Below, piece after piece: positions 1-8,545 of a stretch of 64,000 bases of DNA. Each line of letters opens with the position of its first letter. Position 1 is the first letter of the stretch. The stretch is from the NCBI RefSeq assembly GCF_031085155.1, contig NZ_JAVHUL010000005.1:1-64000 (forward strand). Direction: 5' to 3'. This DNA comes from Mesonia profundi. Lineage in GTDB: Bacteria; Bacteroidota; Bacteroidia; Flavobacteriales; Flavobacteriaceae. The position numbers and the translations under genes were made by a program. Under the pieces are notes generated by a model. That model saw only the letters and a list, made by a program, of their open reading frames with translations. It was not told where the DNA came from and ran no database searches.

Positions 1-114
1 CAATATATCAATAGATTTATATTTAATAGAAACATCAATAACATAAAAATCAGTATTATTTAAAATGCACAACGGGTATTTCTTATATTAAATTATAAAC
101 TATGTTTTTTTTTT

Positions 115-339
115 CTAGTCGATTAAAACTCCAGGAGAGCCACCTGCCGAGATACAATCATCATATGCCGTATCTGCAGCTGAATAAGCCAATTGAGAAT
201 CATAGGTAAGTGAATATATGTGGTCATAAACACCTATAGCTTCATTAGCGCAATTTTTCTTTTTATAGATTAATTCTGGTTGTGCATGGAGCTCAATGTT
301 GTAAAAATGAAAGAAAAAAACGCTTTTGCAAGAAAAAAA
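115..339 (-). pseudogene. possible small gene or gene remnant without a standard start
   Basis: On the minus strand a frame is open for 74 codons and ends at a TAG whose complement lies at 115-117. Its last 45 or so residues look like real protein: a Lys/Cys/Asn stretch, then 'YDHIYSLTYDSQLAYSAAD', then 'YDDCISAGGSPGVLID'. The region upstream in frame is a Phe-rich run that resembles a damaged signal peptide, and it holds no ATG, GTG or TTG. Poly-T runs there make a frameshift or start-codon loss plausible. I do not recognise the family. It could be a decayed small secreted protein or a chance open frame. Confidence 0.3.
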
Positions 340-412
340 TCAAATTTTAACAGTTTTCAATGTGGTTTAATCGGTTTATTTGTACTGTAAAAGTTAGCAT
401 AAATCTAAAACT

Positions 413-1180
413 CTAATCCCCAATAAATTTTTGAGTCAGTCTGGAAATCAAGTCTTCGTATTCTTCTTGGGTCATTGCTTTAGAGCCCTCTATTTTTTCT
501 ATTTCTAAATCGTCGCATTGTTCTATATTTTTAGCCGTCACTACAGCTCCTTTTAAATTTACCTCTGCTATTAAACCCGGCAAGCCCATAAAAATATCTG
601 GACCAGATTGTAACGCAATGGCCGGAATAAACCACGCTTCTACCTCTAAGTTTTCATTAGTTACTGGATAATAGTAGCTGCCCATTGCTTTTCTGGCAGT
701 AAAACCCAAAATCTTTTTTTGATCTTCTTTTATAACCCAATTAAAATTATAGCAGCCTCTTTTTACCGTAAAATCTTCACTTACCAAGTTTTTAATAAAA
801 GTGATTTTTTTGTCTTTATGATTGGCGTAAACCTCCTCATTAAAGTTAGCAAATAGTTTCACCGCTTTGTAGTAAAGCGATTCCATTCGTGAATCACTTT
901 CTATGCTTAAGGTTTCTTCCTCTTCAAAATGCGAATTTTCTTTATTGCTAAAAAGTGTAAAATTTACATCTTTTGAACGGTCAATAATCTTTTTAGTAAA
1001 ATGTTTAGATCTTTCATTTAAGCTATCTATAGGGCGACGTAATTTTATTTCAGAAATTCCGTAAGTTATTTTAAAAGAAGTTTGTGCATTCAAATCCCAA
1101 CTAAGACATCCCAAAAAAACAAATAATAGAGTTTTTAAAAAGCCTTTTCTAATCAATTTTATTCCTAAGGGTTTTTTCAT
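413..1180 (-). CDS. GLPGLI family protein
   Basis: A 255-aa predicted secreted protein. The N-terminus is a long basic stretch followed by a hydrophobic segment ending near 'LNAQ', as expected for a signal peptide. The family motif 'FMGLPGLIAEVN' lies near residues 197-208, followed by the usual beta-rich C-terminus. GLPGLI proteins (TIGR01200) are common in Bacteroidetes, often in several copies per genome, and their function is unknown. The gene stands alone, divergent from lepA and separated from it by 400 bp. The family call is firm; any role beyond an exported envelope protein is inference. Confidence 0.85.
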   Translation of the reverse strand: MKKPLGIKLIRKGFLKTLLFVFLGCLSWDLNAQTSFKITYGISEIKLRRPIDSLNERSKHFTKKIIDRSKDVNFTLFSNKENSHFEEEETLSIESDSRMESLYYKAVKLFANFNEEVYANHKDKKITFIKNLVSEDFTVKRGCYNFNWVIKEDQKKILGFTARKAMGSYYYPVTNENLEVEAWFIPAIALQSGPDIFMGLPGLIAEVNLKGAVVTAKNIEQCDDLEIEKIEGSKAMTQEEYEDLISRLTQKFIGD

Positions 1181-1505
1181 TGTGCCACTAAGTTATTAAA
1201 AAGAGTCCTATTGGCTAAGTTAATCCTTCCATAAATATCTATAGAATAAGTCATAACAAAAAAATCTGCTCTCTTTCTTTTATAAAGACTTCTTCCCCGT
1301 TAAAACCATAGAATAAGATTTAATCGTTGACCAAATTTTTCTACTTCGACAAGCTCTTTAAGAAAAGCTTTATTACTCCCACAAAGTGCAAAAGAAACGA
1401 AAGGAAAAAAGATATCTCTTTTCTTTTTAGAAGAAAGCAATAATCTGCTTCTACAAAATACCTATCTATTATAATCTTAGCTTCTTATATTGTAATTCAA
1501 AAAAC
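1181..1505. other. AT-rich intergenic stretch, no gene seen
   Basis: The divergent spacer between the GLPGLI gene and lepA. Neither strand shows a convincing protein or structured RNA. Only its right end carries a recognisable signal, the lepA -7 box listed separately. Confidence 0.5.
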
Positions 1506-1513
1506 TATATTTG
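1506..1513 (+). promoter_or_regulatory. Bacteroidetes -7 box upstream of lepA
   Basis: TATATTTG is a perfect match to the Bacteroidetes sigma-A -7 consensus TAnnTTTG. It lies 68 bp before the lepA ATG, which would give a leader of roughly 60 nt. No clear -33 TTG stands at the usual distance. Confidence 0.5.
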
Positions 1514-1581
1514 CACAAATATCTTACTGTAATTCGACTCAATAAATTTTGAAAAGAGCCGGTAAGACTTAAGATAATGTT

Positions 1582-3378
1582 ATGAAGCATATAAGAAACT
1601 TTTGTATAATAGCCCATATTGATCACGGTAAGAGTACGTTAGCAGATAGATTGTTAGATTTTACAGGCTCGGTTACCGATCGTGAAAAGCAAGAACAATT
1701 ATTAGACAGTATGGACCTAGAACGGGAGCGTGGAATCACCATTAAGAGTCACGCGATCCAAATGAATTACATGCATAAAGGCGAAGAGTATATCCTTAAC
1801 CTCATCGATACGCCGGGACACGTAGATTTTTCTTACGAGGTTTCTCGTTCTATCGCTGCCTGTGAGGGTGCTTTATTGGTCGTGGATGCTGCACAAAGTA
1901 TACAAGCCCAAACCATTTCTAACCTTTACTTGGCGCTAGAAAACGATTTAGAAATTATTCCAGTACTTAATAAGGTAGATTTACCTAGTGCCAATCCTGA
2001 AGAAGTAACCGATGATATTGTAGATCTTTTGGGTTGCGATGCCTCGGAAATCATTCCGGCAAGTGCCAAAACAGGACTTGGAATTGAAGAGATCTTAACC
2101 GCCATCATTGATCGTGTTCCTGCTCCTAGCGGAAAAGTAGACGCTCCCTTGAGAGCCTTGATATTTGATTCGGTTTACAATCCGTTTCGTGGTGTTGAGA
2201 CATACTTTAGAGTCATTAACGGCAGCATAAAAAAAGGACAGCACATTAAGTTTGTCGCTACGGGAAATGATTATTATGCCGATGAAGTAGGAACTTTACG
2301 CTTAAAACAATTTCCACAAAAAGAAATAAAAACCGGTGATGTAGGTTATTTAATTACGGGAATTAAAGATGCCCGCGACGTAAAAGTAGGAGATACCATT
2401 ACCGATGCTAAAAACCCAACCACGGAAGCTATTCCTGGTTTTGAGGATGTAAAACCTATGGTTTTTGCCGGAATTTATCCTGTAGATACCGAAGATTATG
2501 AAGAATTGCGTTCTTCTATGGAGAAACTGCAATTAAATGATGCTTCCTTAGTATTTGCCCCAGAAAGTTCAGCAGCACTTGGATTTGGATTTCGATGTGG
2601 TTTCTTAGGAATGCTTCACTTAGAAATTATTCAAGAAAGATTAGAGCGCGAATTTGATATGACGGTGATCACCACGGTTCCCAACGTATCTTACCACGCG
2701 TTTACTCATAAAAATCCTAATGAGGTGGTGTTAGTTAACAACCCATCAGATTTACCAGAACCTTCTAAACTAGACCGTGTAGAGGAACCTTTTATTAAAG
2801 CAACGATTATCACCAAAGCCGACTTTGTAGGTCCCGTGATGTCTTTATGTATAGAAAAAAGAGGAGAAATTACCGCCCAAACTTACTTAACTACAGAGCG
2901 AGTGGAGCTTAATTTTGATATGCCTTTAGCAGAAATTGTATTCGATTTCTATGACCGTTTAAAAACGGTTTCTAAAGGATACGCTTCGTTTGATTATACA
3001 CCTATTGGATTAAGACAATCTAAATTAGTAAAAGTAGATGTACTCCTTAATGCCAGTAATGTAGATGCGCTTTCTGCTTTATTACACGTAGACAATGCCT
3101 ATGATATTGGGAAGAGGATGTGTGAAAAGTTAAAAGAACTAATTCCGCGACAGCAGTTTGATATTCCTATTCAAGCGGCCATTGGAGCCAAAATTATCGC
3201 GCGTGAAACCGTAAAAGCCTTACGTAAAGATGTCACCGCCAAATGTTATGGGGGTGATATTTCTCGTAAGCGAAAGCTCTTAGAGAAACAAAAGAAAGGT
3301 AAAAAGCGTATGCGCCAAGTGGGGAATGTAGAAATACCTCAAGAAGCCTTTATGGCGGTATTAAAGCTTAACGACTAG
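1582..3378 (+). CDS. lepA: elongation factor 4 (LepA) GTPase
   Basis: A translational GTPase that acts on stalled or mistranslocated ribosomes in the cytoplasm. The 598-aa length is standard. G-domain motifs are visible: 'AHIDHGKST' at 11-19, DTPGH at 76-80 and NKVD at 130-133. The EF-G-like domains follow, then the LepA-specific C-terminal domain with its basic '[20 protein letters not shown]' segment. The frame and start agree with the canonical '[16 protein letters not shown]' N-terminus. It is monocistronic between its own promoter and an intrinsic terminator. Nothing is unusual. Confidence 0.98.
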   Translation: MKHIRNFCIIAHIDHGKSTLADRLLDFTGSVTDREKQEQLLDSMDLERERGITIKSHAIQMNYMHKGEEYILNLIDTPGHVDFSYEVSRSIAACEGALLVVDAAQSIQAQTISNLYLALENDLEIIPVLNKVDLPSANPEEVTDDIVDLLGCDASEIIPASAKTGLGIEEILTAIIDRVPAPSGKVDAPLRALIFDSVYNPFRGVETYFRVINGSIKKGQHIKFVATGNDYYADEVGTLRLKQFPQKEIKTGDVGYLITGIKDARDVKVGDTITDAKNPTTEAIPGFEDVKPMVFAGIYPVDTEDYEELRSSMEKLQLNDASLVFAPESSAALGFGFRCGFLGMLHLEIIQERLEREFDMTVITTVPNVSYHAFTHKNPNEVVLVNNPSDLPEPSKLDRVEEPFIKATIITKADFVGPVMSLCIEKRGEITAQTYLTTERVELNFDMPLAEIVFDFYDRLKTVSKGYASFDYTPIGLRQSKLVKVDVLLNASNVDALSALLHVDNAYDIGKRMCEKLKELIPRQQFDIPIQAAIGAKIIARETVKALRKDVTAKCYGGDISRKRKLLEKQKKGKKRMRQVGNVEIPQEAFMAVLKLND

Positions 3379-3386
3379 CTATAAAA

Positions 3387-3417
3387 AACCCTCTGAAAAT
3401 TTTCAGAGGGTTTTTTT
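3387..3417. terminator. intrinsic terminator of lepA, probably bidirectional
   Basis: A perfect stem AACCCTCTGAAAA/TTTTCAGAGGGTT is followed by a T-run and preceded by an A-run. It sits 9 nt after the lepA stop and 26 nt from the stop of the convergent lipoprotein gene, so it can serve both. Confidence 0.85.
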
Positions 3418-3442
3418 GTAAAATCTAAGCTGTATTGCATTT

Positions 3443-3736
3443 TTATTGACAATTAGAGCTAGTTATTTGTTCCATGGTACTTATAAAAACACTAAATGAA
3501 GTTCCATCTAAAGGGATGGTAGTTTCCGATCCGGTTCCAACAACCGTAGCGGTTACAGTACCATCACCATTATCACAATATTCAATAGCACTAGTTTCCC
3601 CGTCTTCCGCTGTAAGTGTACAAGTTTGACAAGCTGAAGCAGATGGTTCTCCTACCTCTTCTCCGTCATCGTCACTTGAGCAAGAAGTAAATGCAAATAA
3701 ACCTGTGGCTAAAGCCATAAAAATTATTTTTTTCAT
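3443..3736 (-). CDS. small putative lipoprotein
   Basis: A 97-aa protein with a clear lipoprotein signal peptide, 'MKKIIFMALATGLFAFTSC', cleaved before the lipobox Cys. An acidic 'SSDDDGEE' linker follows, of the kind that can act as a surface-export signal in Bacteroidetes. The mature part has four more cysteines, including a 'CQTC' pair, which could form disulfides or bind metal. I do not recognise a named family. The gene is alone and convergent with lepA. The role is unknown; an outer-membrane or surface lipoprotein is inferred. Confidence 0.75.
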   Translation of the reverse strand: MKKIIFMALATGLFAFTSCSSDDDGEEVGEPSASACQTCTLTAEDGETSAIEYCDNGDGTVTATVVGTGSETTIPLDGTSFSVFISTMEQITSSNCQ

Positions 3737-3853
3737 AATTTTTTTATTTTTTAGTTAGTTTACTTAGCAAGATAGCAGAATTAAATCTTTTTTAAAAAAA
3801 TTACTAGCTTTTTATTAATAATTCGTTAAAATTATATGAATTTACAATCTATA

Positions 3854-5728
3854 TTATTCCTTAGAAACCGTTTCTTCTAAATTCGTTTTCTTAGTATGAT
3901 TTTGAACTTCAAAAGTTTTTCCTAGATATACCAACTGGAAGCCTTCTTCAATTTCTACTTCCTCACTATTGGTAGAAATTATACTTAGATCTCCTTCTTT
4001 GTTTTTCACAAAAAGAGGAATTACCTCATGATCTGTTTTTGAAATTTCAATAAGCCCCTCATAATGTTCTTTTGAATTGAGTTCTATTTCTTTTATTTCG
4101 GGAAATTTTCTTGCCACCTCTGATAGTCTAATGTAATCGTCTGTATGGGAGAATAAAGCTTCATTAGGATTACTTTCTGGATCTCCCATTTCATCGGCAG
4201 AAACCACTCTAAACGATCCGTTTTCACCAAAATGTTTTTGGAATCGTTTAATGGCTGTTTTATTAATCTCGGTGTTTCCGGTCATCGCCATCAGGTAACC
4301 CACATCATTCAATTCTATATTATTGCTTAAATCATCAGAGAAAACACTTCCTTCAATAGCTTCAATCCCTAGTGCTTTCGCTTTTTGAACATTGGTCCTA
4401 TTATTATCTACCAATACCACGTGACGGTTGTTCTTCTTTAAATAAGCGCCAATTAATCTTGAAATTGAAGAAGCTCCAATAATTAAGATTCCTTCAGAGT
4501 CTTTAAGTAAAACACCTAAAAGTTTAGCCAACAGGCGATCTGTTGTGGCGTTTAATAAAACGGTTCCCAATACAATCATAAAAACTAATGGCGTAATATA
4601 CTCTGCTCCAACCACGCCCTGACTTACTAATTTCAGTCCGAATAATGAAGAAATTCCCGCCGCCACGATTCCGCGTGGACCTACCCAACTAATAAAAATT
4701 TTCTCGTTTAGTTTTAAAGAAGAATTGATACTGCTCAAAAATACCCCGATTGGTCTTATGACAAATGCAACTACTGCAAACAGTATTAGCGCGTTCCAGT
4801 TATACACCAATAATAAATCTTCTATATTAATATTAGCCGCCAATAAAATAAAAAGAATCGATACCAAAAGAACACTAAGAGATTCTTTAAAATATAGTAA
4901 TTCTTTGATGTTGGGTAAATTGGTGTTCCCTAAAACCATTCCCATCACCACAACGGCCAATAAACCACTTTCGTGAGCAAAAATGTCAGATAAAACAAAA
5001 ACTCCTAGAACCGTTGCCAACGTAAAGACATTGAGTAAATAATGCGGAATTATGTTTTTCTTGATAGAAAATGCTAGCGCATGAGCAAACGTAAATCCGA
5101 AAGTAAATCCGAAAAGCACAATTTTTCCAAACTCAATTAATGCGGTTTGCGTAAATTCTTTTCCTTCTCCCGCACTTATAAATTCAAACACCAATACAGC
5201 AACCAAAGCGCCTATAGGGTCAATTAAAATCCCTTCCCATTTTAGAATAGCGGACACGTCTCTCTTTAGCGGAATATTCCTTAAGATGGGTGTAATTACG
5301 GTTGGTCCAGTAACAATAACCAAAGCAGCAAACAGGAAAGAGATTTGCCATGAAAGATCAAAAATAAAGTGAGAGGCGACTCCTGCTCCAATAAAAGTAA
5401 TAACAACAGCTACGGTAATTAATTTTACAATAACGGGCCCTACATTAAGGATCTCTCCCTTTCTTAAAGTTAACCCTCCTTCAAAAAGAATAATACTAAC
5501 TGCGAGTGAAACAAAGTAAAATAAGCTTTCTCCAGGAAAAAGACCCGATTCTCCATTCCATATAGGTTCTATAAGTTTTGCTCCATCAGCAGTAAAGAGT
5601 GTTGCAATAGGGCCAACAGCCAAGCCTATAAGTATTAAAGGTAAAATAGCAGGAATTTTAAATTTCCAAGCGCTCCATTGAGCTAATATTCCTAAGATGA
5701 CGATTCCGGCAAGTTCTAGCATATGCAA
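3854..5728 (-). CDS. monovalent cation:proton antiporter with TrkA-N domain
   Basis: A 624-aa inner-membrane antiporter of the CPA superfamily. Residues 1-405 hold about twelve hydrophobic segments with the family features 'FEGGLTLRKGE' and 'WVGPRGIVAAGISSLFGL'. Residues from about 412 form a Rossmann-type TrkA-N regulatory domain beginning 'GILIIGASSISRLIGAYL', followed by a short C-terminal RCK-like part. It exchanges Na+ or K+ for protons, probably gated by nucleotide or redox state. Translation may begin at Met1 or at Met3 ('MLELAG'). It is divergent from the MBL gene. Ion specificity cannot be read from the sequence. Confidence 0.9.
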   Translation of the reverse strand: MHMLELAGIVILGILAQWSAWKFKIPAILPLILIGLAVGPIATLFTADGAKLIEPIWNGESGLFPGESLFYFVSLAVSIILFEGGLTLRKGEILNVGPVIVKLITVAVVITFIGAGVASHFIFDLSWQISFLFAALVIVTGPTVITPILRNIPLKRDVSAILKWEGILIDPIGALVAVLVFEFISAGEGKEFTQTALIEFGKIVLFGFTFGFTFAHALAFSIKKNIIPHYLLNVFTLATVLGVFVLSDIFAHESGLLAVVVMGMVLGNTNLPNIKELLYFKESLSVLLVSILFILLAANINIEDLLLVYNWNALILFAVVAFVIRPIGVFLSSINSSLKLNEKIFISWVGPRGIVAAGISSLFGLKLVSQGVVGAEYITPLVFMIVLGTVLLNATTDRLLAKLLGVLLKDSEGILIIGASSISRLIGAYLKKNNRHVVLVDNNRTNVQKAKALGIEAIEGSVFSDDLSNNIELNDVGYLMAMTGNTEINKTAIKRFQKHFGENGSFRVVSADEMGDPESNPNEALFSHTDDYIRLSEVARKFPEIKEIELNSKEHYEGLIEISKTDHEVIPLFVKNKEGDLSIISTNSEEVEIEEGFQLVYLGKTFEVQNHTKKTNLEETVSKE

Positions 5729-5890
5729 TTATGGATTAAAAATAATCGTATTGAATCAACGAAAATAACTTTTTTATTTTTAATGTATTTATTTTATTGC
5801 CAAAAGGAATGTTAAATACATTGCCAAAATCAAGATTAAAGCCCTGTTTTTGTTATTTTGCGGCACATAGCATATAAACCAAACTTTTTT

Positions 5891-6751
5891 ATGACACTAC
5901 ATCCTATTGAAGCCGGAAATTTTAAATTAGACGGCGGGGCTATGTTTGGTGTTGTCCCTAAAACTTTATGGACAAGAACCAATCCTGCAGATGCCAACAA
6001 TATGATTGATATTGCTGCTCGCTGTCTCCTTATTGAAGATGGCGATCAACTCATTCTTATTGATAACGGACTTGGAGATAAACAAGATGAAAAATTTTTT
6101 AAGCACTATCACCGCTGGGGAGATCATTCGTTAGATAAATCTCTACAAGAAAAAGGATTTCACCGCGATGATATTACCGATGTCTTCTTAACCCACCTTC
6201 ATTTTGATCACTGCGGCGGAAGCATACAGTGGAACAAAGATAGAACGGGCTTTGAGCCTGCTTTTAAAAGAGCTAAATTTTGGACCAATAAAGAACATTG
6301 GGACTGGGCCACAAACCCAAACGCTAGAGAAAAGGCTTCTTTTCTGAAAGAAAATCTGCTTCCTATGGAAGAAAGTGGACAACTTCATTTCTTAGATCGC
6401 GATAAAGGATCTCATTTTTATGAAGATCTAGGCTTTGGAGCGCTTTTTGTAGATGGCCACACCGATAAGCAAATGATTCCCCATATTCAATATCAAGGAA
6501 AAACCCTTGTTTTTATGGCAGATTTGTTGCCAACCGCGGGTCATGTGCCTTTACCTTATGTGATGGGATACGATACCAGACCTTTATTAACCCTCAACGA
6601 GAAAAAAGCATTTCTAGAAAAAGCCGCCGATGAAGGATTTTACTTATTTTTGGAGCACGATGCGCATCATGAGATCATCACGCTTAAGAATACCGAAAAA
6701 GGAGTAAGACACGATCAAACCTATACTTTTAATCAACTATTTAATTCATAA
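5891..6751 (+). CDS. MBL fold metallo-hydrolase
   Basis: A cytoplasmic metallo-beta-lactamase-fold hydrolase of 286 aa. The metal-binding motif HLHFDH is at 102-107, with further candidate ligands in 'VDGHTDKQ' near 189 and 'LEHDAHHEI' near the C-terminus. An upstream in-frame TTG at 5858 would add 11 residues, but the ATG at 5891 ('MTLHPIEAGNF') fits the family and is used here. Only 9 bp separate it from the following subtilase gene, so the two are probably co-transcribed. The substrate is unknown; relatives include lactonases and other hydrolases, and nothing here decides between them. Confidence 0.88.
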   Translation: MTLHPIEAGNFKLDGGAMFGVVPKTLWTRTNPADANNMIDIAARCLLIEDGDQLILIDNGLGDKQDEKFFKHYHRWGDHSLDKSLQEKGFHRDDITDVFLTHLHFDHCGGSIQWNKDRTGFEPAFKRAKFWTNKEHWDWATNPNAREKASFLKENLLPMEESGQLHFLDRDKGSHFYEDLGFGALFVDGHTDKQMIPHIQYQGKTLVFMADLLPTAGHVPLPYVMGYDTRPLLTLNEKKAFLEKAADEGFYLFLEHDAHHEIITLKNTEKGVRHDQTYTFNQLFNS

Positions 6752-6760
6752 ATTATATTC

Positions 6761-8440
6761 ATGAGAAGATCATTTTTAAAATCAACTTTTGCTGCGGCAA
6801 CAGTAGCTATGATTGCTGCTAGTTGTGGTACTACCGGTCCGGTAATCACTTCTACACCTATAGATAATATAGATCAACAACCGCTTAAAACTTCTAGCCT
6901 AACAGATACCCAAATGAAAGGATGGGGAGGAGCCGATTTGGTAACCGATACCATTCCTGGAATGAGCGTTCAAAAAGCGTACGATGAAATCCTTAAAGAT
7001 TATGAAGGAGAAACGGTTATTGTAGGCGTGATTGATAGCGGAGTAGATATTGAGCATGAAGATTTAAAAAATGTGCTTTGGACCAACGAAAAAGAAATTC
7101 CGGAGAACGGAATTGATGACGATAAAAACGGGTATGTAGATGATGTTCATGGATGGAATTTCTTAGGGGACGCTGTCGCGGAAAATTTAGAATTTGTACG
7201 TATTGTAAAAAGACTACAACCTAAATATGAAGGAAAAACTCCCGCTGAAGTAAGTGCTGAAAACAAAGAAGAGTACGCCATGTACCAAAAAGCTCAGCAA
7301 GAGTTTGAGAAAAAGTTTAATGAAACTACCCAAAACAGCAATTACTACAAGCAGTTGCTTCAAACTTTAGAGACTTCTGAAGAAACCGTAAGCAATAAAC
7401 TAGGAAAAGAAGATTTTTCTAAAGAAGACCTTGCTTCTATGGATGCCGATACCCAAGAACTTAAAGAAGCAAAAGGCTTTTTAAGTAATATTATGGCAAA
7501 TATTGGTAACCTTGATGATGCTAAAAAACAATTGAAAGGAGGAATAGACTATTTCTCTGGAGGCTTAGATACGCATTACAATTTAGATCTTAACGGTCGT
7601 GATATCGTTGGAGACGATCCTTATGACATTACAGATACTGACTATGGAAACGGAAATGTTTCTGGTCCAGATCCTAAAAAAGAAGATGCTAAACACGGTA
7701 CGCACGTTGCTGGAATCATCGCTGCCGAAAGAAATAACGGAATTGGAATTGACGGAGTTGCCAAAAATGTACAAATTATGGCCGTGAGAGCAGTTCCAGA
7801 TGGTGATGAGTATGACAAAGATATTGCTTTAGCGATACGTTATGCCGTAGATAATGGGGCAAAAGTATTAAACACCAGTTTTGGAAAATACTTCTCTCAG
7901 AATCCAGAATGGGTTGTAGATGCCATAAAATATGCAGCAGATCATGACGTGCTTATTGTAAATGCAGCAGGAAACGATGCTTTAGATATGGATACTAGCC
8001 GTATTTACCCAAATGATCAGGATCCTGAAAATGTGATGGAATATGCCGATAACTTCTTAACGGTTGGGGCTTCCAACTATGAATACGGTTCTAAAGTGGT
8101 TGCGAGTTTCTCTAACTACGGTCAAACCAATGTAGATGTATTTGCTCCAGGTACAAAAATCTGGTCAACCACTCCATTAAACGAGTATGAGTTTTTACAA
8201 GGTACTTCTATGGCTTCTCCAGCTGTGGCAGGAGTTGCAGCTTTAATTAGATCTTACTATCCAAAATTAACGGCAGCACAAGTTAAAAATGTGATCATGC
8301 AAAGCGGTTTACCTTCTAAAGCAGATGTTATTGTAGGAGGAGATGCTAAAGATGTAAGACCTTTTAATGAACTTTCAGTTTCAGGAAAAATGGTTAACCT
8401 ATACAATGCGTTAATTTTAGCCGATAAAATGTCTAAATAA
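6761..8440 (+). CDS. S8 family serine peptidase, lipoprotein (subtilisin-like)
   Basis: A 559-aa exported protease. The N-terminus 'MRRSFLKSTFAAATVAMIAASC' is a lipoprotein signal. The catalytic triad is visible: Asp in 'GVIDSGVDIEHEDL' near residue 90, His in 'HGTHVAGIIAAE' near 311 and Ser in 'GTSMASPAVAGVAAL' near 480. About 220 residues separate Asp from His, against a few dozen in a minimal subtilisin, because of a charged, helical insertion at roughly 120-290. There is no C-terminal sorting domain. It follows the MBL gene closely and ends at a long-loop terminator. The substrate is unknown; envelope proteolysis is inferred. Confidence 0.92.
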   Translation: MRRSFLKSTFAAATVAMIAASCGTTGPVITSTPIDNIDQQPLKTSSLTDTQMKGWGGADLVTDTIPGMSVQKAYDEILKDYEGETVIVGVIDSGVDIEHEDLKNVLWTNEKEIPENGIDDDKNGYVDDVHGWNFLGDAVAENLEFVRIVKRLQPKYEGKTPAEVSAENKEEYAMYQKAQQEFEKKFNETTQNSNYYKQLLQTLETSEETVSNKLGKEDFSKEDLASMDADTQELKEAKGFLSNIMANIGNLDDAKKQLKGGIDYFSGGLDTHYNLDLNGRDIVGDDPYDITDTDYGNGNVSGPDPKKEDAKHGTHVAGIIAAERNNGIGIDGVAKNVQIMAVRAVPDGDEYDKDIALAIRYAVDNGAKVLNTSFGKYFSQNPEWVVDAIKYAADHDVLIVNAAGNDALDMDTSRIYPNDQDPENVMEYADNFLTVGASNYEYGSKVVASFSNYGQTNVDVFAPGTKIWSTTPLNEYEFLQGTSMASPAVAGVAALIRSYYPKLTAAQVKNVIMQSGLPSKADVIVGGDAKDVRPFNELSVSGKMVNLYNALILADKMSK

Positions 8441-8460
8441 AAACACGTAATCATTCACTT

Positions 8461-8528
8461 AAAAGGTGTTCTATTCTTTATAGTTTTCAGTAAATGCTAA
8501 CTTTACGGAATTAGAACACCTTTTTTTT
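8461..8528 (+). terminator. long-loop terminator of the subtilase gene
   Basis: A perfect 13-bp inverted repeat, AAAAGGTGTTCTA at 8461-8473 and its complement at 8512-8524, is followed by a T-run. The loop is 38 nt and contains the -7 box of the next gene. Confidence 0.6.
8498..8505 (+). promoter_or_regulatory. near-consensus -7 box for the M1 peptidase gene
   Basis: TAACTTTA matches TAnnTTTG in all but the last base and lies 48 bp before the ATG, inside the loop of the preceding terminator. A very similar 'CTATCTTTACGGAATG' context precedes rnpA. Confidence 0.4.
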
Positions 8529-8545
8529 AAAAAAACTTATAACTT

